Below, piece after piece: positions 1 to 10,726 of a stretch of DNA of 26,866 bases. Numbering within the stretch: the first letter of the stretch is position 1; each line of letters starts with the position of its first letter. The notes beneath the pieces are model-generated. The model ran no database searches and was not told the DNA's origin. It saw nothing but the letters and a program-made list of their open reading frames with translations. The translations under genes and the position numbers were made by a program. The DNA comes from Cochliopodium minus (lineage: Eukaryota; Discosea; Himatismenida; Cochliopodiidae): the NCBI GenBank assembly GCA_024220525.1, contig JAMYWO010000116.1, forward strand, positions 68,951 through 95,816. Direction: 5' to 3'.

Positions 1-84
1 TAAAAAATAAAAAATAAAAAATAAAAAATAAAAAATAAAAAATAAAAAATAAAAAAATAAAAAATAAAAAATAAAATTTTTAAC
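1..84. repeat. TAAAAAA heptamer array at the window edge, inside the kinase intron
   Basis: Positions 1 to about 75 are a near-perfect tandem run of the heptamer TAAAAAA, with one 8-base unit. The run lies in the intron that follows the third exon of the minus-strand kinase, whose GT donor is at 84-83. Arrays of the same unit fill several other introns of this window and sit at most of the places where gene structures break. The partner exon of this intron is found at 11582-11637, not beyond the edge, as phase and protein homology show. Confidence 0.9.
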
Positions 85-1703
85 CCAATAAAATTTCAGC
101 ACAATAAAATTGTACTCTCTTTTCGTCAAAAATTCTTTCTTGTTGCAAATGATAAAACAATTCCCCTCCGTTAATAAAATCCATTATGAAATACAGTTTG
201 TCAGATGTTTGGAAAGTATAATACAACTTGACGAGGAAAGGACAATCCAACTGCCTCAAAATGTTTCTTTCTGATTTGGTGTGCTGTATGTCATCTTTTT
301 CTTTGATTGCATTTTTATCGAGAACTTTCAAAAAATAAAGAAAGAAGTTAAAGAGTCTTAAAAAAAAGTATTTAAAAATAAATTTTTGGGGAAAGTATTT
401 TTGTAAATTATAAGTTTCAAAATTGTGATAGAAAATTATTTCGAACAAATCTGATATAAAAAATAATTTAAATGAGATTTCATTCAAGAAAATTTGTAAG
501 CAAAAACGATTGATAATATTCATCATTCACAATATTTAGTATTAAAAATTGATCCTATTCAAAATTTCAGTGAGGATGATCTATAACTGTATCAATGTTA
601 GTCATCATTTACAAAATTTTTGAATCATTTTTATATTAAATTCAGAAAAAAGAAGCAGATATTCTTAAATATTGATGATTCATTAAAATGAATCCTTATA
701 TCTTTATTTGGGATACTTTAAATTGATAATTGGATAGAATTTAAATTCCCATTTATATTTTTTTGACACAGAGGATGATATAATTGTTAATTTAAGATAA
801 TTTGAGTTGCAGATTATCAAACTCGAAATATTGATGCAATATCAATACTTTTATATTGTTCAAAACAAATTTATGATTTACCTTTCATAGCATAAATCTT
901 GTCATTATCAATCTTCTTGGCCATGAGCACCTTCCCAAAAGATCCCTTTCCAATCACCTTCAAAAGCTGGAAATCCTCAATGCCCACTCTCTTCTCGCCG
1001 ATCTTATCAGAGGGGATATCATCGGAGATCTCGCTCATCTGATTCTGATTGTTATTAGATTGAGCTATCTCTTTAGCAGTTCTACAACATTCTATCCATT
1101 CTTGCATCTCTTGAGCATTTGCAGCACATAAGAAATAGATTCTATCAGGTGTTGGTATCTCGAAGCAATTCGTCTTTTTTCTTGCATTGGTTGGCTTTAT
1201 ATAGGTCGCATTCTCAAGAAGGAACGAGCCCAATTCTTTTTTTGTGTTTGCTGATTTGTAATATTTCACTTCCCCTTTCTCCAAAACGAACCATCTCTAT
1301 TCATTTTTCAAATGAAAAATTATTTCAAATATTCATTTGAATGGGGTTTGATTATAAAGATCATATTTTTCATTTGGATATTGAACGAATAGTTAAATTT
1401 AAAAATATAATATTATGTTTATAGTTTTGGCAATTTTGAGGTCCAATGTATTCAAGAAAAGATCAAATCTGAAACAATTTTCTTTCAGATAAATTATTGT
1501 TATAATAAGAAAAATATTCTTTGTTATGAATAGAATTTCATTTTAGATTGTCCAATTATATTGTGAATTTTTGAAATATATTAAAGATGAAAGTCATTTC
1601 TCTTAATTTAATTATTATTCATATTTTAATTTACTTTCCTCCATGTTTTCCAATTAGCTCCTTCTTTTACCAACCATCCTTTTTTTGAAGGAGAATCAGT
1701 CAT
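85..1703 (-). CDS. Akt/PKB-like AGC protein kinase, 5' half (PH domain and kinase N-lobe)
   Basis: Three exons on the minus strand: 1703-1635, 1296-882 and 324-85. The ATG at 1703 starts MTDSPSKKGWLVKEG, and splicing gives KTWRKRWFVLEKGEVKYYK, the first strands of a PH domain (about residues 7-115). The kinase N-lobe follows: glycine loop GKGSFGKV near residues 139-146, ATP-binding Lys at 161 (AMK), and the hinge and helix MDFINGGELFYHL. The last exon ends in phase 1 after AEILLG, where Akt-family kinases continue with an EYLH helix. In Akt relatives the PH domain binds phosphoinositides and recruits the kinase to membrane for growth and chemotaxis signalling. The C-lobe is not beside this half. 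It matches 10193-11637, and the two halves together give 1383 nt, 460 residues, the family's usual size. The last donor is GTTAAA, less usual than GTAAA. It is head-to-head with the ankyrin gene. Confidence 0.9.
325..881 (-). other. Long intron of the kinase gene
   Basis: This 557-base intron, one of the longest in the window, has donor GTAAATC after AMK and acceptor TTTTTGAAAG before VLDKN. It joins residues 161 and 162 in phase 1. I see no reading frame, RNA gene or tandem array in it; it is mixed A/T-rich sequence. The first intron (1297-1634, 338 bases) is likewise featureless. Confidence 0.75.
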
Positions 1704-2025
1704 TTGTTGATTTTATTTTAATTTTATTTAATTTCATTTTTGTCAAAAAAATTTTAAATAAAATAAATTGTGAGAAAATATTGGAAAATCAAATTGGTGA
1801 AGAGATGATTTGAAATTCTTTCTTAATTTTTGAATTGTTTCAAAAATTGATTTTTGTTTTCATAAAATTTTAAAATAAAAAAAATAATTTTTCAAATGAT
1901 GGATGCTAATCTTGATTGGTATTTAAATTTGAGGAAAAGAAAAATTGACAATCTTTCTACTAATTTTTTTTTTTTTGATTCCTTCCTCATTTGAAATATA
2001 TATAAAATAATTAATTAAAACCCAA
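1704..2025. promoter_or_regulatory. Divergent intergenic region between kinase and ankyrin genes
   Basis: This 322-base region separates the start codons of the minus-strand kinase and the plus-strand ankyrin gene, so both promoters must lie here or in untranslated exons. A TATA-like run ATATATATAAAA lies about 20-30 bases before the ankyrin ATG, and a T10 tract lies near 1964-1975. No other element is recognisable. The promoter role is inferred from position only. Confidence 0.4.
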
Positions 2026-3333
2026 ATGGACAAATTGATAGTCAACAAAGAGGATGAAAAGATAATAGAAGAGATAAAAAAAGGAAATTGTAATTTGAAT
2101 TACTTGGAATTTAACAATGGGAGGAATTATGTTTTGATGGGATGTCAAAATGATCTAGCAACAGAAACGATTAAATTGATGATAGAATACAAAGCAAATG
2201 CATTTCAAAAGGATAATTATAATTCAAATGCTTTGTATTATCTATGTACAACTGAAAAGAAGCCAAATTTGGAATTAATGAAATATTTTCTAGAATTGAA
2301 ATTGGATCCAGTGAATACGGATGTGTTTAGGGATAGAATAGGAATTAGAGATTGCTTGATTCATTATGTTCAGAATGAATGGATTGATTTGGAGGGGATT
2401 AAGTTATTGATAGAGAATAAATCAGAAGTGAATTCNTGTGAAAAATATAAAGAGAAGATAGATTTTAATTACGTAGATAAAAACACATCAAAAGATCCTT
2501 TGTATATAGCGTGTAGTAGGGGAAATTATGAAATATCCAAATATCTGTTGGAGAATGGATTCAAGATAATACAGAAAGAAGAAGAATTTAACAATACCAT
2601 CTTCTCCATTTTGGAATCAAAAATAATGAATGACAAAGAACGAAATGAGTAAGAAAAATATTCAAAATTTGTTAGTTATAAATTAATATCCGCTAACAAA
2701 GTTATAAATTTTGGACATGTCTAAATGATCAATATTAATCAACATTTCTAAATCAATTAAATATACAATATTTTGGAACATTTTAATCGTTGATAAGGAA
2801 AATAATTTGCATAATTATGCGAATCACCATTAACTGTACGTAAATATCAAATGTAAATTTTATATTTCCAATATAGGGAAGAATGATTTTTTTTTCGTGT
2901 TAAAAATGTGTGAGAGAAATTTCTAAAAAAAAAACTTAATCATAAGTCTAAGATTGAGAGCCTAAGATTGAGAAATAATTTAATAATTTAATAATTTAAT
3001 AATTTATTCCATGTTATACAACAAATGAAAATTAAAAATTTTTCTAAATTAATTTGTTATCAGATTTGAAAAGGAAAAATATAGAATAAAAACGAAAGGG
3101 GAGATCTCTTTAAGTAAAGAAGAGAAAATGAAAATTTTAAAACTGATTTTGGAACAACCCATCAACCTCAACTTGAATTTATTGAATGGTGCAAAACTCG
3201 GGGTGCTGTTTTATATCGATTCGGCAGATGTTCTGACACTCCTACTTGAAAGAAAAATGAATGTTAACTTGAGATTCGGGAGAAAGAATAACACCATGGC
3301 ACATGTACAAAAATAATATAAAAAATAAAAAAT

Positions 3334-3370
<37 letters not shown>

Positions 3371-4015
3371 AAATAAAAAATAAAAAATAAATAAATAATA
3401 AAATAATAATATTTTAAATTTAGTATTTTGCTTTGGATGGAAACGTGGAGCTCTTGCTTATATTAAGTAAATTCGGAGCTGACTTCACCACCGTGAACGT
3501 ACATGGAGAAACACCATTGTTCTACTCTTTTTTTGCACAACATCTCGAAGCCTCCAAGTTTCTGGTAGATAATGGATGTGATTTGTTCCAAAGAAACGAT
3601 AAAGTAAAGAATTTAAAGTTTAATTTTTGTTTTTCAAACAATTGAATTTTTTTCTTTTAAAAAGGGTATTTCTCCCATGGAAATTTTTAAAAAGGAAAAA
3701 GGGAAGAGAAGGAAGAAAACTAAAGGTAAAGAAAAGTTTCATAAATATGATGAAAGTAGCAACGGAAATCCGTGCTACCTCTACTTCAAAAGCAAGTTTT
3801 TAGAGTTTTCTCATCCCAAGTATTTTCCTTCTGAAATCAAAAGGAACATATTTTTTGCTGTGATGTGCATCACAAAAACTCTCAAGCCCCAATTTATTCC
3901 TCCAAGATTCATCTTTCAAAAGATTGTTTCTTTTCTCTTTTCTTTGGAGGATTTTCAATTTGTGTTTAAGATACCCTCAGGTCTTCCAACCAACAAAAGA
4001 TTTAATGTTTTTTAA
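2026..4015 (+). CDS. Ankyrin-repeat protein, four exons
   Basis: Exons 2026-2648, 3064-3304, 3424-3603 and 3665-4015 join in frame (phases 2, 0, 0) into 464 residues. Splicing restores ankyrin units across introns: AHV is replaced by AHYFALDGNVELLLILSKF, and NDK joins GISPMEIFKKE. Repeat signatures include DPLYIACSRGNYEISKYLL and GETPLFYSFFAQ. The helix-2/loop signature IENKSEVN resembles the IENKSDLN units of the caspase-ankyrin gene at 7667, suggesting one local family. The N-terminal units are degenerate. The last 110 residues are basic (KKEKGKRRKKTKGKEK) and then hydrophobic, with PPRFIFQKIVSFLFSL, which could be an F-box- or SOCS-like helix; this is a guess. Ankyrin proteins are usually binding scaffolds, and the partner is unknown. 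Base 2436 is n, but the codon TCN encodes Ser whatever the base. The ATG is preceded by an A/T-rich TATA-like stretch. Confidence 0.85.
3311..3400. repeat. TAAAAAA heptamer array inside an ankyrin-gene intron
   Basis: About ten tandem TAAAAAA units lie in the 119-base intron 3305-3423. The flanking exons join in phase 0 and rebuild an ankyrin unit, so this array is part of an ordinary functional intron. It is the useful control: the heptamer array alone does not mean a broken gene. Confidence 0.85.
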
Positions 4016-4178
4016 ATTGTATGAAGTGAATGATGAAAATAATGTTCAGTAATTGAACGAACAAAAAATAAAGGTTTTTTGATTTAAATTTCTTTTTGTT
4101 TTGAAAGAAAAAATTACAAAAATAAATATAATTTTAATAAATTAAAAAATATGAAATAAAAAATTATTATTTTTTTTT
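4016..4178. other. Convergent intergenic gap
   Basis: These 163 bases separate the ankyrin stop from the stop of the CLC exon on the other strand. The first part has an AAATAAAGG stretch near 4065-4073 that could serve as the polyadenylation signal of the ankyrin gene. The rest is A/T homopolymer. No gene is visible. Confidence 0.4.
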
Positions 4179-4386
4179 TTATTTGTAGAATGATTTGACC
4201 AAATCATCTTTGGTAATTATTCCTACAAGCTCTCCATACTTGATGACGTAAGCCATTTTGGGGGACAACATAGAAAACAAGAAGTGGACCTTGGTAAGGG
4301 GAGTGCCAGAGTTGACGGTAAAAGCATTTGTGAAGATCATGTTTTCTGTGATTCCTTCCTCAATAGGGACATCAAAATAATAGTAT
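4179..4386 (-). pseudogene. Last exon of a CLC chloride channel/antiporter (second CBS domain), orphaned
   Basis: The exon opens in phase 2 after acceptor GTAAACAG and encodes about 68 residues ending in TAA. It reads YYYFDVPIEEGITENMIF, then FTVNSGTPLTKVHFLFSML, then AYVIKYGELVGIITKDDL. This is the typical C-terminal CBS repeat of eukaryotic CLC proteins (the TPL..VH.LF.ML and VGIITK.DL pattern). CLC proteins are membrane chloride channels or Cl-/H+ antiporters, and the CBS pair binds nucleotide and gates transport. None of the roughly 17-helix membrane part is present. The nearest upstream exon on this strand is a helicase exon ending in phase 0; splicing to it would shift the frame and stop after four residues. 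So this is a true gene tail displaced from its body, not a fusion. I mark it as a gene fragment; a complete copy may exist elsewhere. Confidence 0.8.
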
Positions 4387-4410
4387 CTGTTTACAAGAAA
4401 ATATGAATAA

Positions 4411-4540
4411 AATAAAATAATAAATAAAAATAATAAAACAAATTAAAAAAATATTAAAAAATAAAAAATAAATAAAAATTAAAAAAATATTAAAAAAATA
4501 AAAAAATAAAAAATAAAAAATAAAAAATAAAAAATAAAAA
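4411..4540. repeat. A/T array (TAAAAAA-type) at the helicase/CLC junction
   Basis: This is a run of AAATAAAA, AAAAATATT and TAAAAAA units, most regular near 4495-4540. It lies between the donor of the helicase exon (4554) and the acceptor of the CLC exon (4387). The flanking exons belong to unrelated genes in incompatible phases, so the join most likely occurred within this array. Confidence 0.8.
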
Positions 4541-4554
4541 ACATAGTTCCTTAC

Positions 4555-7178
4555 CTCATTTACAAAAACTTGTTTGATAAATTCAATTAATGTTTTGGTT
4601 TTTCCAGAAGCAAATGGTCCATTTATTACGTAAGGCAAGTTTCCGTTTTTCTTGTTGAGGAGATTCTGGATAATCTCTGATTGTTGATCATTTTGGGCTA
4701 TTTCCCTGTCAAAATACTCGACGTTGACAACAGGTTTGATCTTTGGGAAATAGTTGACTTCTCTACATAAAAAAAGGTTAATTTAAAAATTTTTTATATC
4801 ATATTTTATTTTTTATAATTTTTATTTATTTAAATTTTTTATATTTGCAAAAATTTATATTTCTTTTATAGATTTTTTTTGTACATTTTCTTTTTAATTA
4901 AAACCTTGACCAAAAATTATGTCATTTTTTCATTTTTATTTTTTATTTTTATTTGGATTTTTTTAAAAAAAAAAACTTACTTTTTAGGAAATGCAACTTG
5001 AAAGTCAACACAGTCAATAGCCCTATGCTTCATCTTCTCGATAGTCCTTTGCCTAGTAAACCTGACATTAAACCTCTGGGTGTACTGAAACAAATCCTGA
5101 AAGCCCTCACAAAAAGAAACGACAATCGACTCCTCCTCTATCCTCAAAACGAAACCCTCATACTCTTCCTCATAAGTGTCAGGAACCCAAGCATAAACAA
5201 AGTCACCTGCATTCAAAGACAAGTTGTAAAAAATTGATGCGACAGGTATTCTCGTGTACTGGTTGATGTTGTTGAAGACGCTGCTCACCTCGCTGGGACG
5301 GAGAAACTCGAATTGGACGTTGAAGAGATCGAACTTTCTGATTTGCTTCTTCTCTTCGAGTTCCTCTGACCACAACAAGTGGTGGAAGAACTCCCTATAA
5401 GAATTTTCGTTGCTCCAAGAATTGGCAAACTTTTCATTGTTGAAAATATCTACCTCCTTTTTAAGAATAAAAAAAGAAAAGATGATTTAATAAATTTTAT
5501 GTTAGCTAATTCTAATTTTAATTTTTTAAATAAAAAAGATAAATGGTAATGTTTTTTCAAAAAAAATTTAAATGATATTAATTTTTTACTTTGTTTTATT
5601 AATTTTTTTTTTTTATTTTATTTACTTGGATGTAGGATGGAATCTCGTACTCTTTTAATTGTACAACATAGTTGGATTCTGTGTGAGGATGAAATTGATC
5701 TCTCATTGTCTTTTGGGGGACGAATGCATTGACAACTCTTTTCATGTAGTATTCTGGCTCGTATTCCTTGTATTCCGTCAATGGCTTCAAAAATTCTATG
5801 TCTTCCGAATTTCCTACCTGAATGATTTCGTTCCACAAAAGATGGGTCCCATTATCGAAAAATGCAACAACGATTTGCCTGTGGATACCTATTCAGATTA
5901 TTTGATTAAATTTTTATTATTAATTTTTAGATAATTCAGTGAAAATTTTTTTTTTTTTTTTTGGGGAAATACCTTCGTGGCGAGATTTGAAGTTAATATC
6001 GATGGCATGATGCTCTCCTGGTTGCAATATTTTTGATTTGATCGTGATGAAATCATAGACCCTCCATTTCTTGTTCATGAGGGGTGTATCCACCTTGGAG
6101 ATTCCTATGGTTTGATCTGATACATTCTTGATCAACACCTCCCACTTGTATTCTTGATCAAAATCCAAGATCATAGGCAATTTGCTTCTGGCAGTCTGAA
6201 TTCTACAAAGAAAATTAATATTTTGAAAGAAAAGAGAATGGAGTATGAGAATGATTGAATTAAGGATCAATAGATTACACAATAATCATTTTTAAATTTG
6301 GATATTGGTGATTTAATCACTTTAAGGAATAAATAATTAAATTAATATGATTGATGATTTTGATTATTAACAAAGAAAATAGTGATATATCCATTTATAT
6401 ATGCTGATTAAATTATCCTCAATGAATCAAAAAAAAAGATTTTTTACTTTATCCCTTTTGCAGTTTGCGTAGTTTGCAATTTGGTTAAGAGAAAATCTTG
6501 TTTCTTAATTACTGATTGCCAATATTCACCAGGAGCTCTGTAAGGCCTGATGGAGAGCATATTACCCCTATATTTGCAATTATAGTGGGAGAATTTCTTG
6601 GCATCTGTTGCAGAGAAAAAGGTGACAATGCATCCTTCTGATTTCTTTGTTCTTTTCACTTGAGCTACTTTAGCTCCCTATAAATAAATGTTTTTTTTTG
6701 AATAATTTATCCGATTTTGATGTTTGAAGCATGATTAGTTTATGGATATGTGTTTAATAGGTTATGATTGAGATTATTTTATGCATGATGGATAATGTAA
6801 TTATATTTATGTGACATTAATAGGGAATTGGTATAGTATCACAATGATATTTGGGAAATTAATCATTTTAAACTCCTCTATTCCCCTATATATTTTAATA
6901 TATAAGAGTATATCAGTATATATTTATTCTTTTACTTGTTCTGTGAAAAAGGTTTTGATTTCTTTATCTTGCATCTTTGATACTCCATAAACAAATACAC
7001 TATGAACTGAAGAATCAGATAAATCTCCACCTTCACTCATTTCTTCAATCATTTGGTTGGAAAATGGATTGATGTTGCTTGCATTTTCTTCATTGGCCAA
7101 CAATTCATTTTGATTCGTTTTTTTCTTTTTCTTTCCTTTCGTTACATTTTTCCATGATGTATTCTTTTTGCTACTCAT
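4555..7178 (-). CDS. MOV10/SDE3-like SF1 RNA helicase with N-terminal RRM, cut off after Walker A
   Basis: Six exons, 7178-6936, 6677-6448, 6202-5973, 5888-5626, 5456-4981 and 4762-4555, join in phases 0, 2, 1, 0, 2 into 550 residues. In order: a Lys-rich head (residues 1-25); an RRM-like fold (about 58-145) with SVFVYGVS as the RNP2-like strand and GCIVTFF as the RNP1-like strand; a beta-sandwich region with YKWEVLIKNVSDQTIGISKV; a MOV10-type pre-helicase region with YEIPSYI and VNVEYFDREIAQNDQQ; and Walker A GPFASGKT at 529-536. MOV10/Armitage/SDE3 helicases unwind RNA in small-RNA silencing and transposon control. Everything after motif I (DEAG box, second RecA domain, about 400 residues) is missing because the next exon belongs to a CLC channel. 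An RRM on this family is unusual. The ATG at 7178 is the first Met of an open exon. Confidence 0.85.
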
Positions 7179-7666
7179 TTCTAGTTCTTTATTATTTGAG
7201 AAAATTTTGATCTTTTTGTTCGTTATTCAAAAGAGAATCTCTATTTTTTTTTTTTTTAAAATGAAGCAGAGAAAATAAAAAAAAAACCAATTTTATACAA
7301 GCAAATCAAAAAACCTTATCATTATATTAAAACAATAAAAAGAATTTAATTGTTGGAACGAAATATCCTTTTCGCATTGTATACATCCAAAAATAACATC
7401 ATAATGATTTATTATTATGTATATCATTTCTCTGATATTGAAGACATGATGAAAGGTTTGGTTTCATTCATTTTATAACCACAGTAATTTCTTTTTGAAA
7501 GATCTACAAGATTTCAATACAGTTAGTATAACTCGTATAATTGACCAAAAAAAAAAATAAAAATAAATATTTTTAAAAGGTGTGAAAATAAAATAAAATG
7601 AATGGAGATTCATCTTGTAAAAATGTAATAATCTAAATTGATGATTGAAATACTATTAAATTTTAA
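7179..7666. promoter_or_regulatory. Divergent intergenic region between helicase and caspase-ankyrin genes
   Basis: These 488 bases lie between two divergent start codons. They hold T- and A-homopolymers (T12 near 7243, A11 near 7546) and otherwise mixed A/T-rich sequence. No reading frame, RNA gene or recognisable binding site is visible. If the caspase gene has an upstream exon it would lie here, but I cannot identify one. Confidence 0.35.
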
Positions 7667-10115
7667 ATGCCCGTTAAACATTTTTTATATTTCTTAAATA
7701 TGTCAATATTTCAATTAAAGGGTAAAGAAATAAGGATGAATGTGTATACAGATATTCAAGGATTGATGATAGGGATAGATGAGTATGAAAGGATGGAGAA
7801 TAAAGTTGATGGATGCATAAAAGATGCAAGAAAGATGAAGGAGATATTAGAGGAAAGAGGATTCGGGATGAAGGAATCGATAAACAACACCAAAAAGGAG
7901 ATATATGAACATTTCTTGGAAATACCAAAGAAGAAGGCGGAAAGATCATTGTTGGTAGTATATTTTTCAGGGAAAGTTTTTTTGAAGGGAGATAATCAGA
8001 TTTACCTATGTCCTTCTGACTTCGATGTTGAAAACTATGAAACTACGGGAATATTAATATCGGAATTCATGAAAGAAGTTTCAGAATCAAGTTTCACGCA
8101 CAAACTTATCATCATTGATGGGGTTTACGATGGAGAATTTTCAATTAAAGCAAGGTCTTTTGCTCAACCTAAAGGAATTGCATCACTCGAGAATTTCTGT
8201 CGTTTGGGGATGTATTTGATCCTTTCTACTCATCAAATGAGCCCAAAAAACATGACACATCATCTTGTTAATGTTCTTAATGAGCAGAAGGATGGAGAGT
8301 GGATTTATCCCGAACAAATCATAGAGAAAATCCACAAAATCAAATCTAAGGAGGATTCATTTTCCCTTTTTGGAACTCTTGTACATAATATTGGATTAAC
8401 CAAAATAGGAATTCCCGTAACATTTCTTTTTTTTTTTTTTTCAAAAATAAACAAAGGAAATTCTTTCATTTAATTTTTCTTAATTTTAATTTTTTTTAAT
8501 TTTTTCATAAAATTAATTAATCATTTCATGATTTTCAAAGGTAATTGCAAAGAAGGGGGGATACACGATTGAATCGACATTGAGTGATTTTAAAGCAAAT
8601 TTCAAAAAATCAAAAATCAACAAAGTCTATCTAGGAATGAAAGACTCTCCATTCTATTACTCCAACAACAAAGAAACGAGCGAAATTCCAATTTTCTGCA
8701 TGATCTTCCAAAGAGATCTCGCTCAAATTGAATTAATGAAGACTCTGATTGAAAGTAAAATGAATGTGAATATGAAAAATGAAGCTAATGAAACTCCTCT
8801 TCACATTTATTTCCAAAAAGATGTTGTTTCGTATGATATTGTCAAGCTTTTTGTCGAAAATAAATCTGATCTCAATGTGAGGAACAAGGAGGGAGAAACT
8901 CCCCTTCAGATTTTGTGCAGGAAAGAAACTTTAAAGCTTGATCTTTTGAAATGTTTGTGTGAATCGACCGAATTTAATGAAAATTCATCGATATTAAAAG
9001 AAAAATCGAAAACCCCTCTTCTACTAGCTTGCCAAAACAAAAAAGTAACCAATGAAATAATTTTGTGTCTCATTGAAAACAAATCCAATTTAAATATGGT
9101 CGATTACATGAATGGTGATTCTCCCCTTCATTTCCTTTCTAAAAATGAAAGTGTTGATTTCGAAATGGTAAAGTGTTTAGTGGAAAACAAATCCAACTTA
9201 AATATTCAAAATGAAAATCACAAAACTCCCTTGCATCTATTTTGTGAGATAAAAGAATTTGATCCAACTGAAATAATCAAGTTTTTAATTGAAAACAAGA
9301 GTGATCTTAAACTTATTGATTCAATGGGTTATCTTCCTTTACATTACTTTTCTAAGAATGATTTTGTTTCTTTTGAAATGATCAAATATTTCTTTGAAAA
9401 TAAATGTAACATCAATTTCTTTGGGTCAGACGAACAAACTCCCTTTCATTTCGTTTGTACAAAGAAAATCATTTCTCTTGACATTGTAAAATATTTCCTC
9501 GATAGAAAAGCGGATTTGTACACGCGAAATAAAATTGGGTTAAATCCTTGTGAGTGTATCGCTTCTAATAGAAATACTGATGCAACTTTTGAAATTATAA
9601 AGTATTTGATTGAGAATCAGTTTATAGATAATAATTATGGGAATGGTTTGATACATCTTGTTTGTGAAAATTTCAATCTTTCTTTTGAAACGATCAAACT
9701 TTTCATTGAAAACAAACTAAATGTAAATAGTAACAATTATTTCGACAAAACTCCTCTCCATGTTTGTTGTCAAAATAAAAAAGTAACATTGGAAATAATC
9801 AAATATTTAGTAGAAAAAAAAAGCAGGATTAATGGTAGAAATAATTTTGAAAGAACTCCTTTGCATGAATATTGTAGGAATGAATCTCCTTCTGTAGAAA
9901 TAATTCAGTTTTTAGTTGAGAATAAATCTGATTTAAATTTTAGAGATCACAAGGGAAATACTCCTCTCCATCTTATTAGCAAAAATAAATTTGCTAATTT
10001 TAGTGCAATCAACATCCTCTTTAATTTATCTTCCAACCATTCCAATACTCTCAATAACAAAAACAAAACTCCTCTAGATTGTTTAAATGAAAAATTATCA
10101 AAAACCAAGAAATAA
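7667..10115 (+). CDS. Catalytically dead caspase-fold domain fused to about 13 ankyrin repeats
   Basis: Two exons (7667-8416 and 8541-10115, phase 0) give 774 residues. Residues 25-240 follow the caspase/metacaspase p20 pattern: GLMIGIDEYE, then VDGCIKDARKMKEILEERGF, the strand SLLVVYFSGK, YLCPSDFD and KLIIIDGVYDG. In active relatives these last motifs read YFSGHG (catalytic His) and DCCHSG (catalytic Cys). Here His is Lys103 and the Cys position is Gly152/Val153, so both catalytic residues are lost while strand context and the Asp and Gly around the Cys site stay. From about residue 285 come 13 ankyrin-like units of 34-36 residues with TPLH and an ENKSDLN loop. The likely role is a regulatory pseudoprotease on a scaffold, as inactive caspase homologues are elsewhere; this is inference. 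The start is uncertain: ATG 7667 is in frame, and ATG 7736 lies just before the domain. Confidence 0.85.
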
Positions 10116-10192
10116 TTGAACACAAAATATATTTATTAAAAATTTTTTTTTTTTTTGAAACAAATATTGATTTTCCTTAAAATTATTTTTTT
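10116..10192. other. Convergent intergenic gap, 77 bases
   Basis: This gap separates the caspase-ankyrin stop from the stop of the kinase 3' half. It is A/T homopolymer with a TTTATT at about 10130-10136, which reads AATAAA on the minus strand and could be the kinase polyadenylation signal. Nothing else is seen. Confidence 0.35.
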
Positions 10193-10695
10193 TTAATTAA
10201 GATGATTATTTTGAGAAACATAAGTGAAACCTTCAAATTCATTGCTAGTTTTACCAACATCCATCACTTTCTCTTCACTTTCATTATCAGAATCACTCAC
10301 AGGATTTTCTTCGGTGAAGCTAGGATCAATCATCTCTGTGGACTTTTCATCAGAGACTTTTGGTTTGAAGGGAGGTGTCACTTGGAGTTTATAAAGTTTG
10401 TCCCAATCAATGTTAGCAAAATATGCATGGTTTTTCATATCTTTAGGATCTGATATAATTTAATTTTTATTTTAGTAATTTTAATTTTAAATTTAATTAT
10501 TTTTTATTTTATTCATAAATTTTTGAATGAAATATTTTCAATTTTTTTTTTTTAGATTTTAAATTGTATTACATTAATTTTTGAACAATATTTTAATTTA
10601 AATATTATTTGTTTAATTTATTTTTATTTGTTTAATTTTTTCTTAAACATATTATTTTGATTTTAAATTGTTTTACTTTTTTATTTTTATTATTA

Positions 10696-10726
<31 letters not shown>

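Noticed and set aside
1-75. Telomere repeat, since the unit is a heptamer at a sequence end
   Set aside because: It has no G-rich strand, the same unit occurs in internal introns, and coding exons on both sides of such arrays belong to one gene.
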